This document shows positions 9,675-18,416 of a stretch of DNA of 64,000 bases, piece after piece. The stretch comes from HGM04593 sp045646965 (GTDB taxonomy: Bacteria > Bacteroidota > Bacteroidia > Bacteroidales > Bacteroidaceae): positions 1 through 64,000 of the forward strand of contig JAZRLR010000006.1 in NCBI GenBank assembly GCA_045646965.1. Direction: 5' to 3'. The first letter of the stretch is position 1; each line of letters starts with the position of its first letter. The notes under the pieces are model-generated. The model had not been told where the DNA came from and did not search any database. It saw nothing but the letters and a program-made list of their open reading frames with translations. The translations under genes were made by a program, and so were the position numbers.

Positions 9675-10673
9675 ATGGAAGAAATAATTGCTCCGGTTCC
9701 CAAAGAACTGCTCAAGGCCGAACTGACCGAAGAAAAACGTCTGCGTTTCACACATCGCAGCAATAATGAGATTTATATAGTTACGGCTTTCGACTCGCCC
9801 AATGTGATGCGAGAGATAGGTCGTCTGCGCGAGATTGCTTTTCGTGCAGCGGGTGGCGGCACCGGCAAGTCGGTCGATATAGACGAGTTCGACACAATGG
9901 AGAATCCCTATAAACAGCTCATTGTGTGGAATCCCGAGTGCGACGATATCATAGGCGGTTATCGCTACATCTATGGCGGCGATGTGCGTATGGACGAGAA
10001 TGGCGAGCCCGAGATTGCCACAGCGCACGGAATGTTCCGTTTCTCCGACAAGTTTAAGCAGGAGATTCTTCCCCACACCGTGGAACTGGGCCGTGCCTTT
10101 GTGGCGCTCGAGTACCAGTCGTCGAAGATGGGCTCAAAGAGTATCTTTGCACTCGATAACCTGTGGGACGGTCTGGGTGCGCTCACCGTGGTGCTTCCCG
10201 GTGTGAAATACCTCTTCGGCAAGGTTACGATGTATCCCTCATATCTCACAAAGGCACGAGATATGATACTCTATTTCCTCAAGAAACACTTCCCCGATCC
10301 CGAGGGGCTTGTGCTCCCCGTTACCCCTCTGCAGATAGAGACTCCCGAGGAGGAACTGCGCGTTCTCTTCTGCAAGGATAATTTCAAGGAAGACTACCGC
10401 ATACTAAAGCAGGAGGTTCATCGCTACGGCTTGAGCATCCCCCCTATGGTGAACGCCTATATGGGCCTCTCGCCCACAATGAAGATATTCGGAACAGCTG
10501 TAAACAAGGGCTTTGGCAATGTCGAGGAGACAGGCCTTCTTATCGCTGTCGATGAATTGCAGGATGACAAGAGAATGCGATATATCGAATCGTTTGCCAA
10601 GGAGAACCCCGATGCCATCAAGTTCACATCCGGAGCAAACAAGGTTTTCTATCAATCGGATAATAAAATTTGA
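9675..10673 (+). CDS. glsB: GNAT-like N-acyltransferase, probable glycine-lipid synthase subunit GlsB
   Basis: A 332-residue hemolysin/OlsB-like acyltransferase that would transfer a 3-hydroxyacyl chain to the amino group of glycine (family knowledge from Bacteroides GlsB). Characteristic segments include REIAFRAAGGGTGKSVD, the YKQLIVWNPE and IIGGYRYIYGG blocks, and VELGRAFVALEYQ. I chose the ATG at 9675, 17 bp after glsA, rather than an in-frame start at 9618 inside glsA, because the family sequence begins near MEEIIAPVP. It is co-transcribed with glsA and followed by a terminator. The glycine-versus-ornithine choice is inferred. Confidence 0.83.
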   Translation: MEEIIAPVPKELLKAELTEEKRLRFTHRSNNEIYIVTAFDSPNVMREIGRLREIAFRAAGGGTGKSVDIDEFDTMENPYKQLIVWNPECDDIIGGYRYIYGGDVRMDENGEPEIATAHGMFRFSDKFKQEILPHTVELGRAFVALEYQSSKMGSKSIFALDNLWDGLGALTVVLPGVKYLFGKVTMYPSYLTKARDMILYFLKKHFPDPEGLVLPVTPLQIETPEEELRVLFCKDNFKEDYRILKQEVHRYGLSIPPMVNAYMGLSPTMKIFGTAVNKGFGNVEETGLLIAVDELQDDKRMRYIESFAKENPDAIKFTSGANKVFYQSDNKI

Positions 10674-10690
10674 TAATAAGATACGAAGGG

Positions 10691-10723
10691 CTCCGAGAAC
10701 AAACTGCGTTGCTCGGAGTTTTT
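10691..10723 (+). terminator. Terminator after glsB
   Basis: Stem CTCCGAG / CTCGGAG (10691-10697 with 10712-10718) followed by TTTTT. It separates the acyltransferase pair from dut. Confidence 0.75.
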
Positions 10724-10742
10724 CATTTAATGAAGTTAGTAT

Positions 10743-11174
10743 ATGAAAGTGCAGATAATAAATAAATCGAAACATCAGTTGCCTTCGTACGAGACAGTTT
10801 TGTCGGCAGGTATGGATTTGAGGGCAAATATCGACGCTCCCATAGAACTGCAGCCCCTGCAGCGCACCCTCGTTCCCACAGGTCTTTTTATGGCCCTTCC
10901 CGCAGGCTACGAGGCGCAGGTGCGTCCCCGCAGCGGCCTTGCCATAAAGAAAGGAATCACCGTGCTCAACTCACCCGGAACCATCGACGCCGACTATCGC
11001 GGTGAGGTGTGCGTGATACTTGTAAACCTCTCTTCGGAGCCCTTTACCATCACCGACGGTGAGCGCATAGCGCAGATGGTAATTGCCCGCCACGAGCAGG
11101 TCGAGTGGAGCGAGGTCGAGGTGCTCGACGAGACAGAGCGTGGAGCAGGCGGTTTTGGTCATACAGGAGTTTAA
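10743..11174 (+). CDS. dut: Deoxyuridine 5'-triphosphate nucleotidohydrolase (dUTPase)
   Basis: Hydrolyses dUTP to dUMP and pyrophosphate, keeping uracil out of DNA and feeding dTMP synthesis. All five trimeric dUTPase motifs are present in order: AGMDLRA (I), PRSGLA (II), GTIDADYRGE (III, with the catalytic Asp), RIAQMV (IV) and the C-terminal RGAGGFGHTG (V). The length of 143 residues is normal. It opens a compact cluster, with the TPR gene starting 6 bp after its stop. Confidence 0.97.
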   Translation: MKVQIINKSKHQLPSYETVLSAGMDLRANIDAPIELQPLQRTLVPTGLFMALPAGYEAQVRPRSGLAIKKGITVLNSPGTIDADYRGEVCVILVNLSSEPFTITDGERIAQMVIARHEQVEWSEVEVLDETERGAGGFGHTGV

Positions 11175-11180
11175 GATAAT

Positions 11181-12911
11181 ATGTACCGTTTGTTGCGCAT
11201 ACTTCTTTTGTCGCTGCTGCTCCCCGTGGGGGCATCGGCCGCGGCGGTGTGTCCGCCCGATTCCATAGAGCGTGCGCGCGCGGTCGATTACTTCTTTCTG
11301 CAGGCCCACTCTATGATTGAGCAGCAGAAATACGATGCCGCATACGATATCCTGGAGCATTGCCGCTTCCTGCAGCCCGAATCCTCGGCCATACAATACG
11401 ACCTTGCCAATCTCTATTACTTCCTCGGACGCAGGGAAAAGACCATTGAGATTCTGCGCGAGATAGTTACCGACAACCCGCACAATCACCAGTTCTGGCA
11501 GCACTATGTATATGCTCTCGACAGGGAGGGTATGGTGGAAGAGCTTCTTGCCGCCTATGAAGAGATGCTTACGCTCTTCCCCGAAAAAAGCGAAAATTAT
11601 ATAAACCTTGCGTCGCGTTACACCGAGCGTGGCGACTATGCCAAGTCTATAGCTGTGCTCGAAAGATATGAGGCCGTGGAGGGTGCCGGTGAGATAGTGA
11701 CTATGATGAAACATCACAACTATGTTATGATGGGCGACAAAGCCGCAGCCATATCCTCGGTGGAGTCTCTCATAGCCGAGAACCCCGCCTCCGACCAGTA
11801 CCTCTCCCTGCTTGGCGATACATACGGCATATTTGGCGACGAGGCGCAGGCCATTGCCGTGCATAGCAAGGTGCTTGCCGAAACCCCCGACAGCTACAGC
11901 TCGTTGCTCACAATGACAAACCATAGCCGCGAAACAAAAAACGACTCACTCTACACTCTGTATGCCGAGCGTCTCTTCAAGAGCGAGAAGTGTCCCGACG
12001 AATCCCGTGCCGAAGAGCTTAAAGAGTATGTCAATTACAAAGACAGCCGTGAAGAGGTGCAGAGCGTGCTCTCGCTGCTCGACGAGCTTGTGGACATCCC
12101 CCACGCTTTCAATGCTGCATCTTTGGTTTTTATGGCCTATACGCGCTATAGGGCACTCCCCGAGGAGCAGGCGCGCGGCACGCTGGAAAAGATACTCCGC
12201 TTGGAGCCCGACAACAAAGGAGCCCACCTGTATCTGCTGCAGTATGCCGTGGCACGCAACGACTACAACGAAATCATCTCGCATTGCGATGCCGCGCTTA
12301 TGTATTACCCCGATATGCTCACCCTCTATTTCTACCGTGGCTTGAGCTGCGACCAGCTGGGCAGGAAAAAAGAGGCGATAGAGACCTATCTGAACGGAGT
12401 GACAAAATGCAGCGACAGTGCTGACACCGACGCTCTCTCCGACATATATGCGCTGCTTGGCGACACTTATCACGAGCTCGGTCAGAAAGACAAATCAATG
12501 TGTGCCTATGACAGCGCGCTCGTATACAACGCAAATAACACGGGTGTGCTCAATAATTACGCCTATTACCTTGCCCTCGATAACAGAGAGCTCGAAAAGG
12601 CACTCGATATGAGCGCACGCACCCTGCATATGGAGCCCGACGAGCCCATATATATAGACACATACGCTTGGATACTCTTTCTGCTTGAGCGTTACGACGA
12701 GGCGGCAGAGTATGCCGACAAACTGATGCAGATGGAGGCCGAGCGCAGCGCGGTGGAATATCATCACTGCGGCGACATATATGCAAAGACGGGCGACATA
12801 GAGCGAGCCCTCGAGTGCTGGCAGACAGCCTTTGAGAAGGGCGACGACTCAAAGATTCTCAAACGCAAGATAAAAAAGAAACAATATATTCCCGATGGTA
12901 AGAAAAAGTAG
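11181..12911 (+). CDS. Exported tetratricopeptide-repeat protein
   Basis: The 576-residue protein starts with a signal peptide (LLRILLLSLLLPVGASA). The rest is a near-continuous array of TPR-like helix pairs, for example AAYDILEHCRFLQPESSAIQ, YDLANLYYFLGRREKTIEIL and YLSLLGDTYGIFGDEAQAIA, indicating a periplasmic scaffold. No catalytic domain is visible. It lies between dut and a DUF4292 lipoprotein, and its last 17 bases overlap the lipoprotein start, suggesting translational coupling. The next two genes point to envelope or cell-wall work, but the role is not established. Confidence 0.85.
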   Translation: MYRLLRILLLSLLLPVGASAAAVCPPDSIERARAVDYFFLQAHSMIEQQKYDAAYDILEHCRFLQPESSAIQYDLANLYYFLGRREKTIEILREIVTDNPHNHQFWQHYVYALDREGMVEELLAAYEEMLTLFPEKSENYINLASRYTERGDYAKSIAVLERYEAVEGAGEIVTMMKHHNYVMMGDKAAAISSVESLIAENPASDQYLSLLGDTYGIFGDEAQAIAVHSKVLAETPDSYSSLLTMTNHSRETKNDSLYTLYAERLFKSEKCPDESRAEELKEYVNYKDSREEVQSVLSLLDELVDIPHAFNAASLVFMAYTRYRALPEEQARGTLEKILRLEPDNKGAHLYLLQYAVARNDYNEIISHCDAALMYYPDMLTLYFYRGLSCDQLGRKKEAIETYLNGVTKCSDSADTDALSDIYALLGDTYHELGQKDKSMCAYDSALVYNANNTGVLNNYAYYLALDNRELEKALDMSARTLHMEPDEPIYIDTYAWILFLLERYDEAAEYADKLMQMEAERSAVEYHHCGDIYAKTGDIERALECWQTAFEKGDDSKILKRKIKKKQYIPDGKKK

Positions 12912-13704
12912 TATACTGATGCTTGTGGTTGCGGTGCTGTTTCTTGCAGGCTGCAAATCAAAGAAAGTAGTCGAGCAGGGCATCGCTCCTGCCGAGGTAG
13001 CTCTCATAAAGAGTCTCCCCGCGGTGTCGGGCACGGCAGAGTCCTACTCGGCGACGGCGAAACTTGCGGTAGAGGCTACGGGCAAGAGTATATCCTCGTC
13101 GGGCAGAATCAAGGTGAAAGAGGGCGAGGGCATACAGATAGGCATCACCCCCCTGGGGCTCTTCGAGGCTGCCTGTATCGACTTCAGGCCCGGCGACCTC
13201 ACCTATGTAAACAAGATGAAAGGGGAGTATGCGCGTGTCGATTATAACGCAGTTCCCCTGCTTGCCAAGTGCGGCATAAATTACGAGCTCCTCGAGTCTG
13301 TAATGCTCGGCAGGGTATTCCTGCCACAGGGTGTCTGCATAGAGGATATTGCGGCTGTGGGAGGTGTTTCGCACAGCGACGGCCTTCTCCTGCTCACAAC
13401 AGAACGCGACGATATAAGATATAGTTTCTATATCGATTCCACAGTGGGAACGCTTGTGAAAAGCTGCGGGGAGCGCAAGGGCGGTATCACGGTCACCTGT
13501 GTATATGGCGATTTCACCGATACAGCCGAGGGCAAGGCGCCTACCCGCATAATAATTTCGCTCGACTCTCCGTCGGTGGCCGCCACACTCACCCTCTCGT
13601 TGAGCAAGATAAAAACCCCCGCCACATTCAAAGCTACAACCCTCTCGCCCTCCTATAAGAGAGTTCTTGTGGGCGATTTACTCAAAGAGCTCGGCATTAA
13701 ATAA
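12895..13704 (+). CDS. DUF4292-like lipoprotein
   Basis: A 269-residue protein with a lipoprotein signal (VLFLAGCKSKK), so it is probably anchored in a membrane and faces the periplasm. The body resembles the DUF4292 family common in Bacteroidota, with beta-rich segments (SGRIKVKEGEGIQIGITPLG) reminiscent of LolA/LolB-type lipid-binding folds; that structural comparison is an inference. It overlaps the TPR gene and precedes the EnvC-like gene by 11 bp. The assignment rests on remembered family features, not on a search. Confidence 0.75.
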   Translation: MVRKSSILMLVVAVLFLAGCKSKKVVEQGIAPAEVALIKSLPAVSGTAESYSATAKLAVEATGKSISSSGRIKVKEGEGIQIGITPLGLFEAACIDFRPGDLTYVNKMKGEYARVDYNAVPLLAKCGINYELLESVMLGRVFLPQGVCIEDIAAVGGVSHSDGLLLLTTERDDIRYSFYIDSTVGTLVKSCGERKGGITVTCVYGDFTDTAEGKAPTRIIISLDSPSVAATLTLSLSKIKTPATFKATTLSPSYKRVLVGDLLKELGIK

Positions 13705-13715
13705 GCAAATAAAGA

Positions 13716-14978
13716 ATGAAAAAACACATAAAGATATTTCTTTCGCTGTTCCTCTTCACTCTCTGTTCCACAATGGCTGTGGCACAGACTAAAGAGATAA
13801 AGGAGATGCGCCTCAAAGTGGGTGCGTTGCAGAAAGAGATTGCGCAGAAAGAGAATATTCTCCTCTCGTCGAAAAAGGATATAAACGCAAAACTCCAGAA
13901 CCTCGACCTGCTCACCGCCCGCATAAACGAACGCAAGAAGATTATAAAACTTCTCACAGCCGAGGTGGCAGCAGTGAACGGCGAGATAACGCTCCTCAAC
14001 AAAGAGGTGGCGGCCAATGAGGCGCGTGTGGAGACATCGAAACGCGAGTATGCCTCGTCGTTGCAGCGTGCCCGTCGTTACGGCGGTTTCCGCAATAAAC
14101 TGGTGTTTATAATTTCTGCGGGCGACTTTAATAGTATGATGCGCCGTTACCGCTATGCCGGGCAGTATATGCAGGCATATAAGCAGAAGGGCGAGGAACT
14201 GAAAACAGCCATTGAGGAGCTGCAGGCGAAAAAAAATGAACTCGACAGCATCTTGTCGCTCAAGCGCGTCTCGCTCGACGAGCAGACACACCAGCGCAAG
14301 GCTATGCAGCAGCTCGAGGAGGAGCAGCGCAACCTCGTCAAGGAGCTGCGCAAGGAGTCGCGCAAGGTGGAGAAGGAGCTCAAGTCGCAGCGCGCACAGC
14401 TGCAGAAACTGAACGCAGCCATAGAAAAGGCCATCGACCGCGAGATAGAGGCGCAGAAGGCACGTGAGCGTGCCGCAGCCAAGAAGAAAACCCCTGCCGA
14501 CAAGAAGAAACCCGAGAAAAACTCGGCCGTGGTTATGAAAGAGGATGAGGGTGTGCGCAAGATGACAGGCTCCTTTCTACAGAACAAGGGCAAGCTGCCT
14601 GCGCCCATCACAGGCCCCTTCCACGTAGTGGGTAACTTCGGCCCTCAAAAGGGTGTCGCAGGCAAGGGCACGGTGCAGATAGACTACGGCGGCATTACAC
14701 TGGGCGGCGAGCGCGGAGCAAAGGCTCGTTGCGTCTTCGAGGGCAGGGTGACATCGGTTATACGTCAGGGCGATTTTGCCTTTGTGCTTGTGCGTCACGG
14801 CAAATATATCACGGTCTATTGCCGCCTCGACGATATTACGGTAAAGGAGGGCGACAAGCTCAAGGCAGGCGATATAATTGGCACGGTGGCCACCGACGCT
14901 TCGGGGCACACACGCCTGCTCTTTCAGTTGCGCAATGAAAAGACAAAGCTCAATCCTATGCAGTGGTTAAAGATATAA
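13716..14978 (+). CDS. EnvC-like murein hydrolase activator (degenerate M23 domain)
   Basis: Signal peptide (about 1-24), then a long Lys/Glu-rich coiled coil (about 25-265), a basic linker, and a C-terminal LytM/M23-like domain (about 295-420). The M23 zinc ligands look lost: the usual HxGxD site reads VQIDYGG and the HxH site reads RLLFQLR. This matches EnvC and NlpD, which do not cut peptidoglycan but activate amidases during cell separation. The 420-residue size fits EnvC. It is the last gene of the dut-TPR-DUF4292 cluster and is followed by a bidirectional terminator. Confidence 0.85.
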   Translation: MKKHIKIFLSLFLFTLCSTMAVAQTKEIKEMRLKVGALQKEIAQKENILLSSKKDINAKLQNLDLLTARINERKKIIKLLTAEVAAVNGEITLLNKEVAANEARVETSKREYASSLQRARRYGGFRNKLVFIISAGDFNSMMRRYRYAGQYMQAYKQKGEELKTAIEELQAKKNELDSILSLKRVSLDEQTHQRKAMQQLEEEQRNLVKELRKESRKVEKELKSQRAQLQKLNAAIEKAIDREIEAQKARERAAAKKKTPADKKKPEKNSAVVMKEDEGVRKMTGSFLQNKGKLPAPITGPFHVVGNFGPQKGVAGKGTVQIDYGGITLGGERGAKARCVFEGRVTSVIRQGDFAFVLVRHGKYITVYCRLDDITVKEGDKLKAGDIIGTVATDASGHTRLLFQLRNEKTKLNPMQWLKI

Positions 14979-15000
14979 CTCCCTGCGGGCGGGTAGGCAT

Positions 15001-15037
15001 AAAAAAATGATTCAGCTTTTGCTGAATCATTTTTTTA
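15001..15037. terminator. Bidirectional terminator between the EnvC-like gene and argD
   Basis: Perfect 10-bp stem ATGATTCAGC / GCTGAATCAT (15007-15016 with 15021-15030), TTTT loop, with A7 before and T7 after. It can end both converging transcripts. Confidence 0.92.
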
Positions 15038-15052
15038 TGTAGTATGGGGATA

Positions 15053-16177
15053 TTATCCCAGAACTCTCTTGAAGCGCTCTATGAAGTCGGCGGCCTGCTC
15101 CATTGTGAGTGTGAGGGGCGGCAACAGACGTATCACGTTTGTACCGCTTACGCCGGTAAACACGTGCTCCTCAAAGAGCAGGCGACGGCGTATATCCTTT
15201 ATAGGCTCATCAAACTCCATACCTATCATAAGTCCGCAACCGCGCACCTCCTTTATCTGTGGCAGTTTCTTGAGCTCGCTCATTAGGTAGTTGCCCACGG
15301 CGTTCACATTGTCGAGCAGCTTCTCCTCCTGCATAACCTCGAGCACTGCCTGCGCGGCCGCGCAGGCGAGGTGGTTACCGCCGAATGTGGTGCCGAGCTC
15401 TCCATATACAGCCTCGAATTTGGGGCTTATGAGCACGCAGCCCACGGGGAAACCGTTACCTATGCCCTTGGCCTGTGTTATGATATCGGGGCGTATGCCT
15501 GCCCACTGGTGGGCAAAGAACTTACCGCTGCGGCCACATCCGCTCTGTATCTCGTCGAGGATAAGGGTGGTGTTTGTGGCGTTACACTCCTTCTGCAATT
15601 CCTGCAGGAATGTAGCGTCGGGTATTCTGATACCTCCTACTCCCTGTATTCCCTCAATTATAACAGCTGTGACATCGCCTTTTGCAATCTCGCGGCGCAC
15701 TCCCTCTATATCTCCAAGTTGCAGATATGTGGTGTGTCCGTTGCTGTTTATGGGGGCAATTATTTTGGGGTTATCTGTAATCTCCACCGCAAGCGATGTG
15801 CGTCCGTGGAAAGCCTTGTTAAAAGCAATTACACGGGTGCGTCCGTTCTTGAACGAAGAGAGTTTCAGAGCGTTCTCGTTGGCCTCGGCTCCCGAGTTTA
15901 TGAAGAAGAGGTTGTAGTCTTCGTAACCGCTCACCTTGCCCAGTAGCTCGGCTACATCGCTCTGCAGTTTGTTTATCACCGAGTTAGAGTAGAAGCCGAG
16001 TGTGGCTACCTGCTTGCTTATGTAATCGACATACTTGGGGTGTGCGTGGCCTATCGAAATAACTGCGTGGCCTCCGTAGAGGTCGAGGTATTCTGTGCCT
16101 TTGTCGTCCCACACTCGACATCCTTCGCCCTTTACGATGTTTATATCGAAGAGCGGATATACATCATACAATTTCAT
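15053..16177 (-). CDS. argD: Acylornithine aminotransferase
   Basis: PLP enzyme of the arginine pathway that aminates N-acylglutamate semialdehyde to N-acylornithine. The PLP-lysine region ITQAKGIGNGFPVG and the LILDEIQSGCGRSGKF block are clear. I chose the ATG at 16177 (MKLYDVYPLFD), giving 374 residues, because the in-frame extension upstream runs into argC and has no family resemblance. It is the last gene of the argR-GNAT-argG-argC-argD operon, 13 bp after argC. In Bacteroides the intermediates are N-succinylated rather than N-acetylated, so the natural substrate may be N-succinylornithine. Confidence 0.95.
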   Translation of the reverse strand: MKLYDVYPLFDINIVKGEGCRVWDDKGTEYLDLYGGHAVISIGHAHPKYVDYISKQVATLGFYSNSVINKLQSDVAELLGKVSGYEDYNLFFINSGAEANENALKLSSFKNGRTRVIAFNKAFHGRTSLAVEITDNPKIIAPINSNGHTTYLQLGDIEGVRREIAKGDVTAVIIEGIQGVGGIRIPDATFLQELQKECNATNTTLILDEIQSGCGRSGKFFAHQWAGIRPDIITQAKGIGNGFPVGCVLISPKFEAVYGELGTTFGGNHLACAAAQAVLEVMQEEKLLDNVNAVGNYLMSELKKLPQIKEVRGCGLMIGMEFDEPIKDIRRRLLFEEHVFTGVSGTNVIRLLPPLTLTMEQAADFIERFKRVLG

Positions 16178-16190
16178 CTTTCTTCTCTTT

Positions 16191-17159
16191 TTAGAATGCC
16201 GAGGGTTTGAGTTTGAGTCCCACTGTCTCCTCGAGGCCAAAGAGCAGGTTCATATTGTGCACCGCCTGTCCGCTGGCACCCTTCAACAGGTTGTCGATGA
16301 TTGAGGTGATGAGCAGTTTGTTGCCGTGCTTCTCAAGGTGTATGAGACACTTGTTTGTGTTCACAACCTGCTTGAGGTCGAGGGGCTTGTTTATAATGTG
16401 TGTGAAAGAGTCGCGCTCGTAGTAGCTCTCGTAGAGCTTGTACACGGTCTCAATGTCGAGGTCGCACTTCAGAACTATTGTGGTGAATATTCCGCGGGGG
16501 AAGTCGCCACGATAGGGGATGAAGTCAATTTCGCCGTCGAAGTCGGGCTGCAACTGTTTCACGCATTGCAGAATCTCGGGCAGGTGCTGGTGTGTGAAAG
16601 GCTTGTAGATGCTTATATTGTTATTACGCCAGCTGTAGTGTGTCGTTGCCGAGGGTTTTACACCCGCGCCAGTGCTTCCTGTGATGGCGTTTACCGAGAT
16701 ATCGCCCTTGAGCAGGTGCTCCTTTGCCAAAGGCAGAAGACCGAGCTCTATGCAGGTGGCGAAACAGCCGGGGTTTGCCACATAGCGGCTCTTGCAGGTG
16801 GCGCGACGGTTAAGTTCGGGCAAGCCGTATATGAAGTCGTGGTCACACGACTTTATTCTGTAGTCCATAGAGAGGTCGATGACCTTGAGTTCGTCGGGCA
16901 ACTGTGTGCACTCGAGGAACTTGCGTGTGTCGCCGTGTGCTGTGCAGAAATAGAGCAGGTCAATCTCTTCAAAGGGCATCTTGTCGGTGAAGACAAGGTC
17001 GGTCTCGCCAAGCAGGCCCGCGTGAACGTCTGTTATGCGATTGCCGGCATTGCTGCTGCTGTGTACAAATTTTATCTCAACTTCGGGGTGTCCGAGCAGG
17101 AGGCGGAGCAACTCTCCAGCCGTGTATCCGGCACCGCCGATAATTCCAACTTTTATCAT
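16191..17159 (-). CDS. argC: N-acylglutamyl-phosphate reductase
   Basis: Reduces N-acylglutamyl phosphate with NADPH to the semialdehyde used by ArgD. It has the N-terminal nucleotide-binding motif GIIGGAGYTAGELLRLL and the active-site cysteine in NPGCFATCIELG. I chose the ATG at 17159 (MIKVGIIGG), 322 residues, because the longer frame overlaps argG and adds no family sequence. It lies 23 bp after argG and 13 bp before argD in the same operon. Confidence 0.96.
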   Translation of the reverse strand: MIKVGIIGGAGYTAGELLRLLLGHPEVEIKFVHSSSNAGNRITDVHAGLLGETDLVFTDKMPFEEIDLLYFCTAHGDTRKFLECTQLPDELKVIDLSMDYRIKSCDHDFIYGLPELNRRATCKSRYVANPGCFATCIELGLLPLAKEHLLKGDISVNAITGSTGAGVKPSATTHYSWRNNNISIYKPFTHQHLPEILQCVKQLQPDFDGEIDFIPYRGDFPRGIFTTIVLKCDLDIETVYKLYESYYERDSFTHIINKPLDLKQVVNTNKCLIHLEKHGNKLLITSIIDNLLKGASGQAVHNMNLLFGLEETVGLKLKPSAF

Positions 17160-17182
17160 TGTATGGTGTGTGTCGATGGTTA

Positions 17183-18385
17183 TTAAATCTTCTCGTCGGG
17201 GTGGTTGGCATAGTAGGCGCGCAAGGGGGTAGATGTAACCTTGATAAAGCCTTTGGCCTCCTCGGCTGTCCATCCCTTCTGTGTCTCGCCATATTCTCCC
17301 AACTTGTTCTTCACAAGGTCGTTGGGCGAGTCTACACCCACAGTCTCAAAGTGCTTGGGCATCAGCTTGAGGATTGCTGTACCTGTTACGTTGCGCTGTG
17401 AGCTCTCGAGCATAGCCTCGATGTCGCGCATAACGGGCTCCAGGTACTGGCTCTCGTGCAGGAACATACCATACCAGTTGGCTACCTGGTCTTTCCAGTA
17501 CTGCTGCCATTTGCTCAATGTATATTTCTCGAGGAATTTGTGTGCTGCGATGATGAGCATAGGTGCTGCGGCCTCAAAGCCCACGCGTCCCTTGATACCC
17601 ACGATGGTATCTCCAACGTGCATATCGCGTCCGATGCCGTAGGCTGCTCCAATCTCCTCTACCTTCTGAATGGCTTTGATTGCGTCGTCGAACTTCTCGC
17701 CGTTTACAGCCTTGAGCTCGCCGTTCTCGAATGTGAGGTGCAACTCCTCCTCGCCGCTCTTTGTCACCTGCTTCAGGTAGGCTGTCTCGGGGAGTCCCTG
17801 TTTAGAGTCGAGAATCTCGCCACCGCAGATGCTTGTGCCCCATATACCCACGTTATATGAGTATTTAAGCTTTGTAAAGTCGGCGCTGAAGCCGTGCTCG
17901 TTCAGGTAGTTAATCTCGTACTCGCGTGTGAGTGTCATATCGCGTGTGAGGGTGATAATCTCTACGCCGGGGGCACACACAAGGAAAGTCATATCGAAAC
18001 GTATCTGGTCGTTGCCTGCGCCTGTAGAGCCGTGTGCAATGGCCTCTGCGCCTATCTCGTTGGCATAGCGGGCGATGGCAAGCGCCTGAAAGATGCGCTC
18101 CGACGATACAGAGATAGGGTATGTGCCGTTGCGCAGCACGTTACCATATATCATATAGCGGAGGCTCTTGTCGTAATACTCCTGTGTAACATCGAGTGTC
18201 ACATATTTTGTTGCGCCCAGCTTGTAGGCGTTCTCTTCGTTCTGTTTCAACTGTTCGGGGCTGAATCCTCCCGTGTTGGCGCAAGCGGCGTAAACCTCGT
18301 AGCCCTTCTCTTTGGCAAGGTACATAACGGTGAACGATGTGTCGAGTCCTCCGCTGAATGCTACAACTACTTTTTTCTTTTCCAT
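17183..18385 (-). CDS. argG: Argininosuccinate synthase
   Basis: Joins citrulline and aspartate with ATP to make argininosuccinate. The N-terminal PP-loop AFSGGLDTSF is present, followed by the conserved GSTGAGNDQIRF block of the family. The 400-residue length is normal. It is the third gene of the operon, 31 bp after the GNAT gene. No argininosuccinate lyase, carbamoyltransferase or argB is in the window, so the pathway is completed elsewhere. Confidence 0.97.
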   Translation of the reverse strand: MEKKKVVVAFSGGLDTSFTVMYLAKEKGYEVYAACANTGGFSPEQLKQNEENAYKLGATKYVTLDVTQEYYDKSLRYMIYGNVLRNGTYPISVSSERIFQALAIARYANEIGAEAIAHGSTGAGNDQIRFDMTFLVCAPGVEIITLTRDMTLTREYEINYLNEHGFSADFTKLKYSYNVGIWGTSICGGEILDSKQGLPETAYLKQVTKSGEEELHLTFENGELKAVNGEKFDDAIKAIQKVEEIGAAYGIGRDMHVGDTIVGIKGRVGFEAAAPMLIIAAHKFLEKYTLSKWQQYWKDQVANWYGMFLHESQYLEPVMRDIEAMLESSQRNVTGTAILKLMPKHFETVGVDSPNDLVKNKLGEYGETQKGWTAEEAKGFIKVTSTPLRAYYANHPDEKI

Positions 18386-18416
18386 ATTATAATGTATATT
18401 ATTTTATTGTTAATTT

